This document shows, piece after piece, positions 32,966-41,882 of a DNA stretch of 42,344 nucleotides (its first letter is position 1; every line of letters starts with the position of its first letter). The DNA lies in NCBI GenBank assembly GCA_029247985.1, contig JAQWKF010000003.1:1-42344 (forward strand), written 5' to 3'. The notes under the pieces are model-generated. The model was given only the letters and a program-made list of their open reading frames with translations. It had not been told where the DNA came from and ran no database searches. The DNA comes from Flavobacteriaceae bacterium. GTDB taxonomy: Bacteria; Bacteroidota; Bacteroidia; Flavobacteriales; Flavobacteriaceae. A program made the translations under genes and the position numbers.

Positions 32966-34520
32966 CGCCTATTCATTCTTGCGAGATGCAATCCTATTGC
33001 TAGGATTAGTCCTTTTGGTCTCGCTGTATAGCAGCTGTCGAAAAGACTTTGACTTTCGACCAGTACAAAACAGTGAGTTGCGCTTTAGTCGTGATACTGT
33101 GTATTTGGACACGGTTTTTACCAATATTAGCTCTGCTACCTACACATTAAAGGTTTACAACAAGTCAGATGACCCGATCTCTATTCCTTCCATTTACCTA
33201 GAAAATGGCGCAGCATCTAATTTTAGACTTAATGTGGATGGCAGGAGTGGCAAATCATTCGATGCAGTGGAGCTATTACCAAAAGATAGTATGTATGTTT
33301 TTGTAGAAACAACAGCTGATATTGAGCAATTAACAAGTACTGACACCCAGTTTTTATACGAAGACAAAATTCACTTTTCAGATGTTGGTGCTGTTACGCT
33401 ATTGACACTTGTACAAGATGCCGTTTTTTTATATTCAGATAAGGACAGTCAAGGTATTAAAGAAAGCATTCCGATTGGAATAGACGATGTTGGAAATACG
33501 GTTGGGCTAGAAGGTTTCTATTTAGATGATACCGAATTGGTGTTTACCAATGAAAAGCCATATGTAATTTACGGCTATATGGGTGTACCATCTGGCAAGA
33601 CTGTGACTTTTGAAGCAGGTGCCCGTATACATTTTCACAAAAACTCTGGAATTATTGTCGCCAAGGATGCCACCATGATAGTCGACGGCACAGTGAGCAA
33701 CGATCCAGAAAAACTTGAAGGAGAGGTTGTTTTTGAAGGCGACAGGCTTGAACCACTTTATGACTTTATTCCGGGTCAATGGGGCGCCATTTGGCTTACG
33801 GCTGGAAGCACACAACATCAATTTAATCACGCCACAATCAAAAATGCATCTGTTGGTATATTGATGGACTTTAATGATGAAACCAATAGCCCTACCTTAA
33901 CATTAGAAAATACTCAAATTCACAACAGCGCTGCATTTAATCTTTGGGGGAAAACGGCACATATCTCTGCCGTAAACAGCGTTTTTGGAAATGCGGGGCA
34001 ATCCTCATTTGCCGGAACCATTGGAGGAAAATACAATTTTAAGCACTGTACGTTTGCAAATTATTGGAACAAAGGATTTAGATCCGTTCCTGCGGTATTA
34101 CTCAACGATTATGCTCAACTAGCAGATGGAAGCAACTTTATACAACCACTTACAGAAGCTACATTCGAAAACTGTATTATTGAAGGAAACCAGTTTGTTG
34201 AGTTCTATGTAGAACAAGAAGGCAGCGATGCGGTAAACTTTTATTTAAACCACACGGCCATACAGTTTGAATCTTCAAACACATCAATTATCAACAATCC
34301 ATTTTTTGACTGGGATAATAATTCCTATTACAATCAAATTATCCGCAACGGAACTCCCGCCTTTGTGCTAGCAGAAGACAACGACATGCGTATAAGCCAA
34401 GAGAGTGAATTTATACGAAAAGGAGATACAAGTGTGAATGTTCCTGTAGACTTAGCAGGAAAAGCACGAACATCACCACCCGATTTGGGTGCTTATCAAC
34501 ATGTAATTATAGAAGACTAA
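32955..34520 (+). CDS. Parallel beta-helix-type surface lipoprotein
   Basis: A 521-residue exported protein. The N-terminus has a hydrophobic segment ending LYSSC, a lipobox-like signal. Residues about 40-170 look like an Ig-like domain ([20 protein letters not shown]). From about 200, repeated short strands with Asn ladders ([61 protein letters not shown]) suggest a right-handed parallel beta-helix, ending DLGAYQH. Beta-helix proteins often bind or cleave polysaccharide, but no catalytic set is evident. The start is TTG at 32955, inside the end of the cyclotransferase gene; there is no usable ATG. Its TAA shares 4 bases with the glyA stop. Confidence 0.78.
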   Translation: MKNNAYSFLRDAILLLGLVLLVSLYSSCRKDFDFRPVQNSELRFSRDTVYLDTVFTNISSATYTLKVYNKSDDPISIPSIYLENGAASNFRLNVDGRSGKSFDAVELLPKDSMYVFVETTADIEQLTSTDTQFLYEDKIHFSDVGAVTLLTLVQDAVFLYSDKDSQGIKESIPIGIDDVGNTVGLEGFYLDDTELVFTNEKPYVIYGYMGVPSGKTVTFEAGARIHFHKNSGIIVAKDATMIVDGTVSNDPEKLEGEVVFEGDRLEPLYDFIPGQWGAIWLTAGSTQHQFNHATIKNASVGILMDFNDETNSPTLTLENTQIHNSAAFNLWGKTAHISAVNSVFGNAGQSSFAGTIGGKYNFKHCTFANYWNKGFRSVPAVLLNDYAQLADGSNFIQPLTEATFENCIIEGNQFVEFYVEQEGSDAVNFYLNHTAIQFESSNTSIINNPFFDWDNNSYYNQIIRNGTPAFVLAEDNDMRISQESEFIRKGDTSVNVPVDLAGKARTSPPDLGAYQHVIIED

Positions 34521-35797
34521 GCGTTGAAGAGTGGACGATGTGCCATCATCTTGTGCACTTGCGCAGCAACCCCTTCAATTACTTTTTCATTTTCAGGCTT
34601 CTGAATAACCTCATCAATAAGCGAAACGATAGGCTCCATGTCCGAGGGGTTTAGTCCTCGTGTTGTAATGGCAGCTGTACCGAAGCGTATTCCAGAAGTA
34701 ACAAATGGCGATTTGTCATCAAAGGGAACCATATTCTTATTCGCGGTAATCTCGGCTTTTACGAGGGCTTGCTCTGCTTGTTTTCCAGATATGTTTTTGT
34801 TGCGCAAGTCAACCAACATCATATGATTGTCCGTGCCTCCAGAAATAAGGTCGTATCCCCTATCCACAAAGGCTTTGGCCATGGCTTGAGCATTTTCGCG
34901 CACACGTAACATGTATTGTAAAAAGTCATCTGTAAGTGCTTCACCAAAAGCAATGGCTTTTGCACCAACAACGTGCTCGAGTGGACCACCTTGATTTCCA
35001 GGAAAGACGGCCATATCCAACAAAGAAGACATCATGCGCAAGTTCCCATTTTTAAATTTTAATCCAAATGGATTTTCAAAGTCCTGCCCCATCATCATCA
35101 AGCCACCACGAGGACCACGAAGGGTTTTGTGTGTTGTAGTAGTAACAATATGACAATGCGGTAACGGATCGTTTAAGATGCCTTTGGCTATCAATCCAGA
35201 AGGGTGTGAAATGTCAGCCAAAAGAAAGGCACCAACACTGTCGGCAATTGCTCTAAAGCGCTTAAAATCAATGTCACGAGAGTATGCAGATGCACCTGCA
35301 ATGATCATATTGGGTTTTTCTCTTGCTGCAATTTCTTCAATTACATCATAATCCAAGCGACCTGTTTCCTTATCTACCCCGTAAAAGACAGCGTTGTATA
35401 GACGACCTGAAAAATTTACAGGAGAACCGTGGGTAAGGTGACCTCCATGAGACAAATCAAAGCCCATAATTTTGTCACCAGGCTTGATAAAGGCATGGTA
35501 AACAGCTGTATTGGCCTGCGAGCCAGAGTGCGGCTGCACATTGGCATAAGCGGCACCAAACAAAGCTTTTGCTCTATCAATAGCAATGGTTTCTATTTCA
35601 TCAACCACTTCACAACCGCCGTAGTATCGCTTACCAGGATAACCTTCGGCATATTTGTTAGTGAGGATGGAGCCTGTGGCTTCCATAACTTGTGGGCTGG
35701 TGAAGTTTTCAGAAGCAATTAGTTCAACTCCGCCTATTTGGCGTGCTCTTTCTGCTTCGATTAACTCAAAAATCTGTTCGTCGCGTTGGATTTTCAT
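34517..35797 (-). CDS. glyA: Serine hydroxymethyltransferase
   Basis: A 426-residue PLP-dependent enzyme that interconverts serine and glycine and supplies 5,10-methylene-tetrahydrofolate. Motifs: [57 protein letters not shown], and the PLP lysine Lys224 in [22 protein letters not shown] near the end is conserved. Length is normal. The start at ATG 35797 ([10 protein letters not shown]) is chosen because the promoter element lies just upstream, inside a longer in-frame extension to 35836. It is divergent from smpB and its end interlocks with the beta-helix gene. Confidence 0.97.
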   Translation of the reverse strand: MKIQRDEQIFELIEAERARQIGGVELIASENFTSPQVMEATGSILTNKYAEGYPGKRYYGGCEVVDEIETIAIDRAKALFGAAYANVQPHSGSQANTAVYHAFIKPGDKIMGFDLSHGGHLTHGSPVNFSGRLYNAVFYGVDKETGRLDYDVIEEIAAREKPNMIIAGASAYSRDIDFKRFRAIADSVGAFLLADISHPSGLIAKGILNDPLPHCHIVTTTTHKTLRGPRGGLMMMGQDFENPFGLKFKNGNLRMMSSLLDMAVFPGNQGGPLEHVVGAKAIAFGEALTDDFLQYMLRVRENAQAMAKAFVDRGYDLISGGTDNHMMLVDLRNKNISGKQAEQALVKAEITANKNMVPFDDKSPFVTSGIRFGTAAITTRGLNPSDMEPIVSLIDEVIQKPENEKVIEGVAAQVHKMMAHRPLFNA

Positions 35798-35814
35798 AGC
35801 ATAATTTATATCGC

Positions 35815-35822
35815 CAAAAATA
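35815..35822 (-). promoter_or_regulatory. -7 promoter element for glyA
   Basis: TATTTTTG on the minus strand, a full TAnnTTTG match. The predicted transcription start is near 35810, giving a leader of about 13 nt before ATG 35797. Confidence 0.55.
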
Positions 35823-35894
35823 ACAATAGCTGACACAATTCACATTATAAAAAAAAGCATTTATTAAAAACAAATGAACATCGCTATTATGTTA

Positions 35895-35902
35895 TACTTT
35901 TG
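35895..35902 (+). promoter_or_regulatory. -7 promoter element for smpB
   Basis: TACTTTTG, then CAGC, then ATG at 35907. The spacing equals that of the SRP RNA promoter, predicting a leaderless smpB mRNA. The earlier in-frame ATG at 35874 lies upstream of the box. Confidence 0.6.
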
Positions 35903-35906
35903 CAGC

Positions 35907-36368
35907 ATGCAGCAGCAGGTCAACATAAAGAATAAACGTGCGCGTTTTGAGTACGAACTGATGGATCAGTATACTGCTGGCATTGTGCTAACAGGTACAG
36001 AAATCAAGTCTATTCGTGCGGGTAAGGCTTCTATTGCCGAAAGTTTCTGTAGTTTCAGCGAACAAGGCGAGTTGTTTCTTATCAATATGCATATAGAAGA
36101 ATACAGCCATGGTGGTTACGTAAATCACAAGACCAAAGGAGATCGGAAATTGCTATTGCAAAAAAAAGAAATAAAAAAACTGCTCAAAGAAGTTCAAAAC
36201 GTAGGGCTTACCATTGTGCCGTTGCAGGTTTTTATCACAGATAAAGGCTGGGCAAAGGTTCTTATTGCGCTTGCAAAGGGTAAGAAAATACACGATAAGC
36301 GGGAAACCATCAAGGACAGGGAAAACAAACGCCAACTTGATCGCGTTAAAAAAGGATTTCGTCGCTAA
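35907..36368 (+). CDS. smpB: SsrA-binding protein
   Basis: A 153-residue SmpB, the tmRNA partner that rescues stalled ribosomes. The start MQQQVNIKNKRARFEYELMD, the strand GTEIKSIRAGKASIAESFCS, GEYSHG-like EEYSHGGYVNHKTKGDRKLL, and the basic C-terminal helix KIHDKRETIKDRENKRQLDR are all family features. The length is normal. The start at 35907 agrees with homologues and with the promoter position. The stop shares the bases CTAA with the convergent pcm stop. tmRNA itself is not in this window. Confidence 0.97.
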   Translation: MQQQVNIKNKRARFEYELMDQYTAGIVLTGTEIKSIRAGKASIAESFCSFSEQGELFLINMHIEEYSHGGYVNHKTKGDRKLLLQKKEIKKLLKEVQNVGLTIVPLQVFITDKGWAKVLIALAKGKKIHDKRETIKDRENKRQLDRVKKGFRR

Positions 36369-37009
36369 TTTTTATCTCCTAACAAAGGGACAAATCTAAA
36401 ATCACCAAGTACCAATTGTTCAAAATCAGCATCCGAGGTACGTGTAATGACAGTCATCTTTTGATTTTTTTCCCCAACAGGAATAACCATTTTGCCCCCA
36501 ATAGACAATTGTGCCAATAAGGCTTCGGGGATAAATGGAGCGCCTGCTGTTACAATAATTCTATCAAAAGGTGCTTTTTCAGCAAACCCTTTGTAACCAT
36601 CTCCAAAAATGAGTTTCTTGGCCTTAAACCCAAGTGCAGGAAGTCTTTTTAGACTTGTACGAAACAGTTCGTGCTGCCGCTCAATAGAATAAACCTCTGC
36701 CCCCATATGACACAATACAGCTGTTTGATATCCTGAGCCCGTGCCAATCTCCAATACTTTAGTGCCCGGTGAAACTATGAGTTGCTGGCTTTGAAAGGCT
36801 ACAGTGTAAGGCTGTGATATGGTTTGGTCAGCACCTATAGGAAATGCCTTATCTTGATAGGCGTGGTCTTCAAAACTACTGTCCATAAACAAGTGGCGAG
36901 GTATGTCGCCAATGGCTTTTAAAACAGCCTTATCGTTGATCCCCTTGTCTTTTAATATATCAACCAACTGACGACGTCTTCCTTGGTGTTTGGTCGTATC
37001 TTCCCTCAT
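36365..37009 (-). CDS. pcm: Protein-L-isoaspartate O-methyltransferase
   Basis: A 214-residue SAM-dependent methyltransferase that starts the repair of isoaspartyl residues in aged proteins. IPRHLFMDSSFEDHAYQDKA and the GADQTISQPYTVAFQ segment are the substrate-site hallmarks. The SAM-binding motif I is VLEIGTGSGYQTAVL, and later motifs are EVYSIERQHELF and FDRIIVTAGAPFIPEALLAQ. Normal length. The start ATG 37009 lies 5 nt from a -7 element. It is divergent from the Gfo/Idh/MocA gene, with 59 bases between the two start codons. Confidence 0.95.
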   Translation of the reverse strand: MREDTTKHQGRRRQLVDILKDKGINDKAVLKAIGDIPRHLFMDSSFEDHAYQDKAFPIGADQTISQPYTVAFQSQQLIVSPGTKVLEIGTGSGYQTAVLCHMGAEVYSIERQHELFRTSLKRLPALGFKAKKLIFGDGYKGFAEKAPFDRIIVTAGAPFIPEALLAQLSIGGKMVIPVGEKNQKMTVITRTSDADFEQLVLGDFRFVPLLGDKN

Positions 37010-37014
37010 ATCTT

Positions 37015-37022
37015 CAAAAATA
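37015..37022 (-). promoter_or_regulatory. -7 promoter element for pcm
   Basis: TATTTTTG on the minus strand, 5 nt from ATG 37009. The predicted leader is only one base or none. Confidence 0.5.
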
Positions 37023-37056
37023 CAAAATCATACGGCTAGCCACCGCCTAAACTTAT

Positions 37057-37064
37057 TACATTTG
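37057..37064 (+). promoter_or_regulatory. -7 promoter element for the Gfo/Idh/MocA-yggS-exonuclease-miaA run
   Basis: TACATTTG, then TAGA, then ATG at 37069. Same 4-nt spacing as the SRP RNA promoter; predicted leaderless start. Confidence 0.6.
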
Positions 37065-37068
37065 TAGA

Positions 37069-38052
37069 ATGAGCAAAACATTAAAAGCAGGAGTGCTTGG
37101 TGCAGGCCACTTGGGAAAAATACACCTTAGACTATTGAACCAGTCAGACAAATTTGATTTAGTAGGTTTTTACGACCCTAGTCCAGACGTTCGTGAAAAA
37201 ATATCAGATGAATACGGCTTTAAAGCCTTTGACTCTGAGGAAGATTTGATTGCTGCTGTTGAGGTAGTAGATATCGTTACTCCTACCCTATACCACCACA
37301 AATTGGCAAAAAAAGCCATCGAAATGGGAAAGCACGTCTTTCTGGAAAAGCCCATAACACAAACAGTAGACGAAGCAAATGAGTTAATAGAGCTTGCTAA
37401 AAAACACCAGGTGCTGGGGCAAGTGGGGCATGTGGAGCGATTTAATCCTGCTTTTTTAGCTGTCAAGGATGATATCAATGACAGTATGTTTATTGAAACT
37501 CACCGATTAGCAGAATTCAATCCAAGAGGTACCGATGTGCCAGTTGTTTTGGATTTGATGATACACGATATCGATACGGTATTGAGTTTGGTGGATTCGC
37601 AAGTGTCTGCTATTTCAGCTAGTGGTGTTGCCATCATCAGTGAAACACCAGATATTGCAAATGCAAGAATTGAGTTTGAAAACGGATGTGTTGCTAACCT
37701 AACAGCCAGCAGAATATCACTTAAAAACATGCGTAAGGCTCGCTTTTTCCAAAAAGATGCCTACATCTCTGTAGATTATTTTAGCAAAAGTGCTGAAGTA
37801 GTTAAAATGGAGAACGCGCCCGAAGACGTTGGAGATTTTGATATGGTATTGGAAAACGCACAAGGCAAGAAAAAGCGTGTCTTTTTTGACAACCCTAAAA
37901 TACCAGAAGTCAATGCCATCTTAATGGAATTGGAATGCTTTGCCGATGCCATACTAAACAATACAGCAGTTATCGTACCGCTTGAACAGGGTAAAAATGC
38001 CCTTGACGTCGCCCTACAAATAACAGCCCTTGTTGAAAAGTCATCTGCATGA
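37069..38052 (+). CDS. Gfo/Idh/MocA-family NAD(P)-dependent oxidoreductase
   Basis: A 327-residue dehydrogenase. The Rossmann motif is GVLGAGHLGKIH near the start, and VFLEKPITQTVDEAN contains the family EKP catalytic lysine. GQVGHVERFNPAF and DLMIHDIDTVLSL are the other conserved segments. The substrate is probably a sugar or cyclitol derivative, not identifiable from sequence. The ATG lies 4 nt after a perfect -7 element, and no alternative Met exists before the Rossmann motif. The stop overlaps the yggS start as ATGA, so it heads a run of four same-strand genes. Confidence 0.9.
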   Translation: MSKTLKAGVLGAGHLGKIHLRLLNQSDKFDLVGFYDPSPDVREKISDEYGFKAFDSEEDLIAAVEVVDIVTPTLYHHKLAKKAIEMGKHVFLEKPITQTVDEANELIELAKKHQVLGQVGHVERFNPAFLAVKDDINDSMFIETHRLAEFNPRGTDVPVVLDLMIHDIDTVLSLVDSQVSAISASGVAIISETPDIANARIEFENGCVANLTASRISLKNMRKARFFQKDAYISVDYFSKSAEVVKMENAPEDVGDFDMVLENAQGKKKRVFFDNPKIPEVNAILMELECFADAILNNTAVIVPLEQGKNALDVALQITALVEKSSA

Positions 38053-38690
38053 TTGTAGCCAACCTAAAACAAATAAAAAGTGATGTACCAGCTGCAGTAA
38101 CCGTTGTGGCAGTATCCAAAACAAAACCAGTTGATGCCATCCAACAGGCTTATAATGCTGGGCATTTGGACTTTGGGGAGAACAAGGTGCAAGAGCTTTG
38201 TCAAAAACAGGAAACACTCCCTAAGGATATACGCTGGCACATGATTGGTCACCTTCAAAGAAATAAGGTTAAATATATTGCGCCCTTTGTACACCTCATT
38301 CACGGAGTAGACAGCGAGAGACTGCTCAATGAAATCAATAAGCAAGGTGCCAAAAATAACCGTATTATTGATGTGCTGCTCCAAATTCACATTGCAGAAG
38401 AATCTACCAAGTTTGGTTTTTCGTATGAAGAAGCTGAAGCAATACTTTCGAAAGCAAATGCCTTTGAAAATGTGCGCATTACAGGGTTAATGGGTATGGC
38501 CAGCTATACCGACAACAACGGACAACTCACATCAGAATTTAGTGGACTTCAAGACTTCTATATCAAATTAAAGGAATCAAATAATTGGACTACTCTATCG
38601 ATGGGCATGAGTAATGATTACAAACTTGCTGTAAGCCTAGGAAGTACTATGATACGTGTGGGCAGTCTAATCTTTGGAAGTAGAAATTAA
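38049..38690 (+). CDS. YggS-type PLP homeostasis protein
   Basis: A 213-residue protein of the YggS/PLPBP family: an alanine-racemase-like barrel that binds PLP but has no known catalytic activity, and keeps vitamin B6 and amino-acid pools in balance. The PLP lysine is in VVAVSKTKPVDAI. DFGENKVQEL, RWHMIGHLQRNKVKYI, IHIAEESTKFGF, GLMGMA and LSMGMSNDYKLAVSLGSTMI are all family motifs, and the end IRVGSLIFG is typical. It is slightly short, with an N-terminus that begins close to the first strand. Coupled to the oxidoreductase by ATGA and followed after 5 bases by the exonuclease fusion. Confidence 0.93.
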   Translation: MIVANLKQIKSDVPAAVTVVAVSKTKPVDAIQQAYNAGHLDFGENKVQELCQKQETLPKDIRWHMIGHLQRNKVKYIAPFVHLIHGVDSERLLNEINKQGAKNNRIIDVLLQIHIAEESTKFGFSYEEAEAILSKANAFENVRITGLMGMASYTDNNGQLTSEFSGLQDFYIKLKESNNWTTLSMGMSNDYKLAVSLGSTMIRVGSLIFGSRN

Positions 38691-38695
38691 GAGTT

Positions 38696-40069
38696 ATGTA
38701 TGCAGTTGTCGACGTCGAAACTACAGGTGGAAAATATAACGAAGAGGGCATTACAGAAATTGCCATTTTTAAGTTTGATGGTAATAAAATTGTAGATCAG
38801 TTTATCAGCCTGGTCAATCCTGAACGGCCCATTCAACCTTTTGTAGTACAGCTCACGGGCATTAACGAAAAAATGCTGCGGAATGCACCAAAATTCTACG
38901 AAATAGCAAAGCGTATTATCGAAATAACGGAAGATTGCACCTTAGTCGCACACAATGCTAGCTTTGACTACAGAATGCTTTGTACCGAATTTAACAGGTT
39001 GGGGTTTGTCTTTGAGCGTCCTGCCCTATGCACTGTTGCCTTATCAAAAAAACTCATTCCCGAACAAGCGTCCTACAAATTGGGAAAACTCGTAAGGGCA
39101 TTGGGTATTCCACTTAGCGATAGACATCGTGCCGCAGGAGATGCACGCGCAACAGTAAAACTGCTGAAACTATTGTTAGACAAAGACAGTAAGAAAACTA
39201 TTGTTAAAGAAGTACTTCGAACAAAAGACCAAGACAAGGTAGCACGTAAGTTCCAAGCCCTAATGGAACAAGTCAAACCTGTTACGGGAGTTTATTATTT
39301 GCATAACCAAAAGGGAGATGTAATTTATATTGGCAAAAGTCTCAATATGCGCAAGCGTGTTAACCAACACTTTACTGGTAAGAGCAGAAAGGCATTAAAA
39401 ATACAGCTTGAAACACATAGCGTAAGTACTGAAGAAACAGGGAGCGAACTGATTGCTCTACTAAAAGAAATAGACGAGATTCAGCTGCACAAACCCAAGC
39501 ACAACAGGGTACACAAGAATGATCGTATTCGATTTGGCTTACAGGAGGCAGTGAACAGTAATGGGTATCGTCTGTTGCGTATTGTTCATGCAGAGGATGG
39601 AACAAATTACATTACGACCTTTAAGAATCTAAGTAATGCAAGAAAAACACTCTATTTCTTTGCACACAAATACACACTTTGCTTAAAATATGTTGGGCTT
39701 GAATCGCCCAAGGAAGCATGCTCAGATGTTGAGATCAACAAATGTTTAGGTGCCTGTGCAGAAAGGGAAGCTGTCGAGCTCTATAATAAGCGTGTGCAGA
39801 ATTGTATTGATCAGCTGCGCTTTTCCTCCCCTAATTTATTGATAGTAGACAAGGGACGTAGTCATGATGAGCGAAGTATTGTGCTTATACAAAATACTGA
39901 ATATAAAGGATTTGGATATGCTGATTTAAATTATCAAATCAATAATTTGGATATGGTGAAAAATCTCATTACACCCATGAAAAATTCACGAGCTGCACGT
40001 CATATACTGCAATCGTTTATTAGAAAAAACAAAGTAAAACAAGTGATTGATTTAAATGAAAAAGCATAA
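38696..40069 (+). CDS. DnaQ-like exonuclease fused to a GIY-YIG (UvrC/Cho-like) nuclease
   Basis: A 457-residue two-nuclease protein. Residues about 1-165 are a DEDDh 3'-5' exonuclease: VVDVETTGG (ExoI), LVAHNASFDYRML (ExoII) and HRAAGDARATVKLL (ExoIII). After a linker, residues about 195-280 are a GIY-YIG domain (TGVYYLHNQKGDVIYIGKS, then NMRKRVNQHF). The remaining ~170 residues include a UvrC-like Cys-rich stretch, CSDVEINKCLGACAERE. I know of similar fusions in Bacteroidota and actinobacteria. A role in repair, as a back-up for UvrC or a Cho-like incision combined with trimming, is inference. It overlaps miaA by 14 bases. Confidence 0.9.
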   Translation: MYAVVDVETTGGKYNEEGITEIAIFKFDGNKIVDQFISLVNPERPIQPFVVQLTGINEKMLRNAPKFYEIAKRIIEITEDCTLVAHNASFDYRMLCTEFNRLGFVFERPALCTVALSKKLIPEQASYKLGKLVRALGIPLSDRHRAAGDARATVKLLKLLLDKDSKKTIVKEVLRTKDQDKVARKFQALMEQVKPVTGVYYLHNQKGDVIYIGKSLNMRKRVNQHFTGKSRKALKIQLETHSVSTEETGSELIALLKEIDEIQLHKPKHNRVHKNDRIRFGLQEAVNSNGYRLLRIVHAEDGTNYITTFKNLSNARKTLYFFAHKYTLCLKYVGLESPKEACSDVEINKCLGACAEREAVELYNKRVQNCIDQLRFSSPNLLIVDKGRSHDERSIVLIQNTEYKGFGYADLNYQINNLDMVKNLITPMKNSRAARHILQSFIRKNKVKQVIDLNEKA

Positions 40070-40964
40070 GCTTATTGTTATTTCAGGACCTACTGCTGTG
40101 GGTAAAACTTCGTTTGCAGTTGCCTTAGCCAAGCTATTTAACTGCCCTATATTATCCAGTGATGCCAGGCAGTTTTACAAAGAAATGTGCATCGGCACAG
40201 CCGTACCATCAAAAGCGGAACAGCAAGGCGTCATACACGATTTTGTTCAGCATATAAGTATTCACGATTCTTACAGTGTTGGTGATTTTGAAAAAGACGC
40301 CCTATCCTTGCTAAAAAAATACCACAAAAAGCATACTGTTGTGATTATGGTTGGTGGTTCTAACCTGTACAACGATGCCATAATGCATGGGCTAGACACA
40401 TTTCCAGAAGTACCTGAGGAAATAAAAGACCATTGGCAATTAGCATACGAGAAAAAGGGGCTAACGTTTTTACAGCAAGAGCTTAACAAATTGGATCCCG
40501 ATTATTTTCAAACTGTTGATCTAAATAATCACGTGCGATTATTACGCGCCTTGCACATATGCACGGTTGCGGGCAAGCCCTACTCCACTTTCTTAGGGCA
40601 AAACAAAAAACAAAGAGACTTTGACAGCATGAGCATTGAGATTTGTATGCCCAGAAAACAACTGTACGATAACATCAATAAGCGTGTTGACATCATGATT
40701 GATAAGGGCTTGGTTGCCGAAGCCAAATCACTTTATCCATACAAACACCTCAATGCCCTGCAAACAGTTGGCTACAGAGAGTTATTTCGATATTTTGAGG
40801 AAAAACAACGCTTAGCAGAAGCTATAGAAGATATCAAAACCAACACCAGAAGATTTGCAAAGCGACAACTCACATGGCTTAGAAACCATCCTTGTACGCA
40901 TAAGCTTTCTTATGATACTGCAGTAAATGCAGCGTTGATTAGTCAACTAGGACTGGAAATATAA
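40056..40964 (+). CDS. miaA: tRNA dimethylallyltransferase
   Basis: A 302-residue enzyme that adds a dimethylallyl group to A37 of tRNAs reading codons that start with U. The P-loop is GPTAVGKTS (11-19). [34 protein letters not shown], and [16 protein letters not shown] are the substrate-binding segments, and [12 protein letters not shown] and the [13 protein letters not shown] motif lie near the end. Normal length. It starts inside the last codons of the exonuclease-fusion gene and overlaps, tail to tail, 18 bases of purC. Confidence 0.96.
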   Translation: MKKHKLIVISGPTAVGKTSFAVALAKLFNCPILSSDARQFYKEMCIGTAVPSKAEQQGVIHDFVQHISIHDSYSVGDFEKDALSLLKKYHKKHTVVIMVGGSNLYNDAIMHGLDTFPEVPEEIKDHWQLAYEKKGLTFLQQELNKLDPDYFQTVDLNNHVRLLRALHICTVAGKPYSTFLGQNKKQRDFDSMSIEICMPRKQLYDNINKRVDIMIDKGLVAEAKSLYPYKHLNALQTVGYRELFRYFEEKQRLAEAIEDIKTNTRRFAKRQLTWLRNHPCTHKLSYDTAVNAALISQLGLEI

Positions 40965-41882
40965 ATCAAGGTTGTGTTGCATTCTATTTGCAACGTCTGA
41001 AAAATCAGCTTTTATAAATTTCTTTCCTGTTATGTGCTCATAAAGCTCTATATAACGTTCCGAAACTGTTACGATGTAGGCGTCTGACATTTCGGGAAGC
41101 GTTTGTCCTTCAAGTCCTTGAAAACCGTGTTCAATGAGCCATCGGCGCACAAACTCCTTTGAAAGCTGACGTTGTGGCGTTCCTTCAGCCTGACGTGCCT
41201 CATATCCATCGGCATAGAAATAACGAGATGAATCAGGTGTGTGAATTTCATCAATCAACACTATATTTCCTTCCTTATCTTTTCCAAACTCATATTTAGT
41301 ATCAACCAAAATCAACCCTTGCTTGGCAGCCATTTCAGTACCTCGTTTAAACAATGCTTTGGTATACCTAGCTAATTGCTGGTATTCTTCTTGAGTGACT
41401 ATGTTACGAGCAACCAATTCTTCAGGCGTAATGTCTTCATCGTGATCGCCTTGCTCAGCTTTGGTTGCAGGTGTGATGATGGGTTCTGGAAACGCATCAT
41501 TCTCACGCATACCTTCTGGCATAGGGGAACCACATAACAAGCGCTTTCCCAAGGCGTATTCGCGCGCGGCATGACCTGCTAAATATCCCCTAATCACCAT
41601 TTCGACTTTAAGAGGTGTACACGCTTTGCCAACGGCAATGTTTGGATCAGGCACTGCTTCTAACCAGTTAGGTACGATATCAGCTGTAGCTTCAAGCATA
41701 TGGGCAGCTATTTGGTTTAAAATCTGTCCTTTGTATGGAATTCCCTTCGGCATCACCACATCAAAGGCAGAAAGGCGGTCGCTAGCTACCATAACCAAGG
41801 TGTCATCTTCCAGATGATAAACCTCTCTAACTTTTCCGTTGTATTTACTTTTGCAACCCTTAAGTTGCAAGTCAGACTGCAT
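40947..41882 (-). CDS. purC: SAICAR synthase, probably missing its native first residues
   Basis: A 311-residue phosphoribosylaminoimidazole-succinocarboxamide synthase of purine synthesis. [91 protein letters not shown] and [10 protein letters not shown] are all conserved. Only about nine residues (MQSDLQLKG) precede the first conserved block, a few less than I would expect. The ATG at 41882 sits at the point where base composition changes sharply, and no -7 element is visible upstream. The true start and promoter may therefore have been lost at a junction. The frame is open for only 7 codons upstream of the ATG before a stop at 41904-41906. Confidence 0.93.
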   Translation of the reverse strand: MQSDLQLKGCKSKYNGKVREVYHLEDDTLVMVASDRLSAFDVVMPKGIPYKGQILNQIAAHMLEATADIVPNWLEAVPDPNIAVGKACTPLKVEMVIRGYLAGHAAREYALGKRLLCGSPMPEGMRENDAFPEPIITPATKAEQGDHDEDITPEELVARNIVTQEEYQQLARYTKALFKRGTEMAAKQGLILVDTKYEFGKDKEGNIVLIDEIHTPDSSRYFYADGYEARQAEGTPQRQLSKEFVRRWLIEHGFQGLEGQTLPEMSDAYIVTVSERYIELYEHITGKKFIKADFSDVANRMQHNLDLYFQS

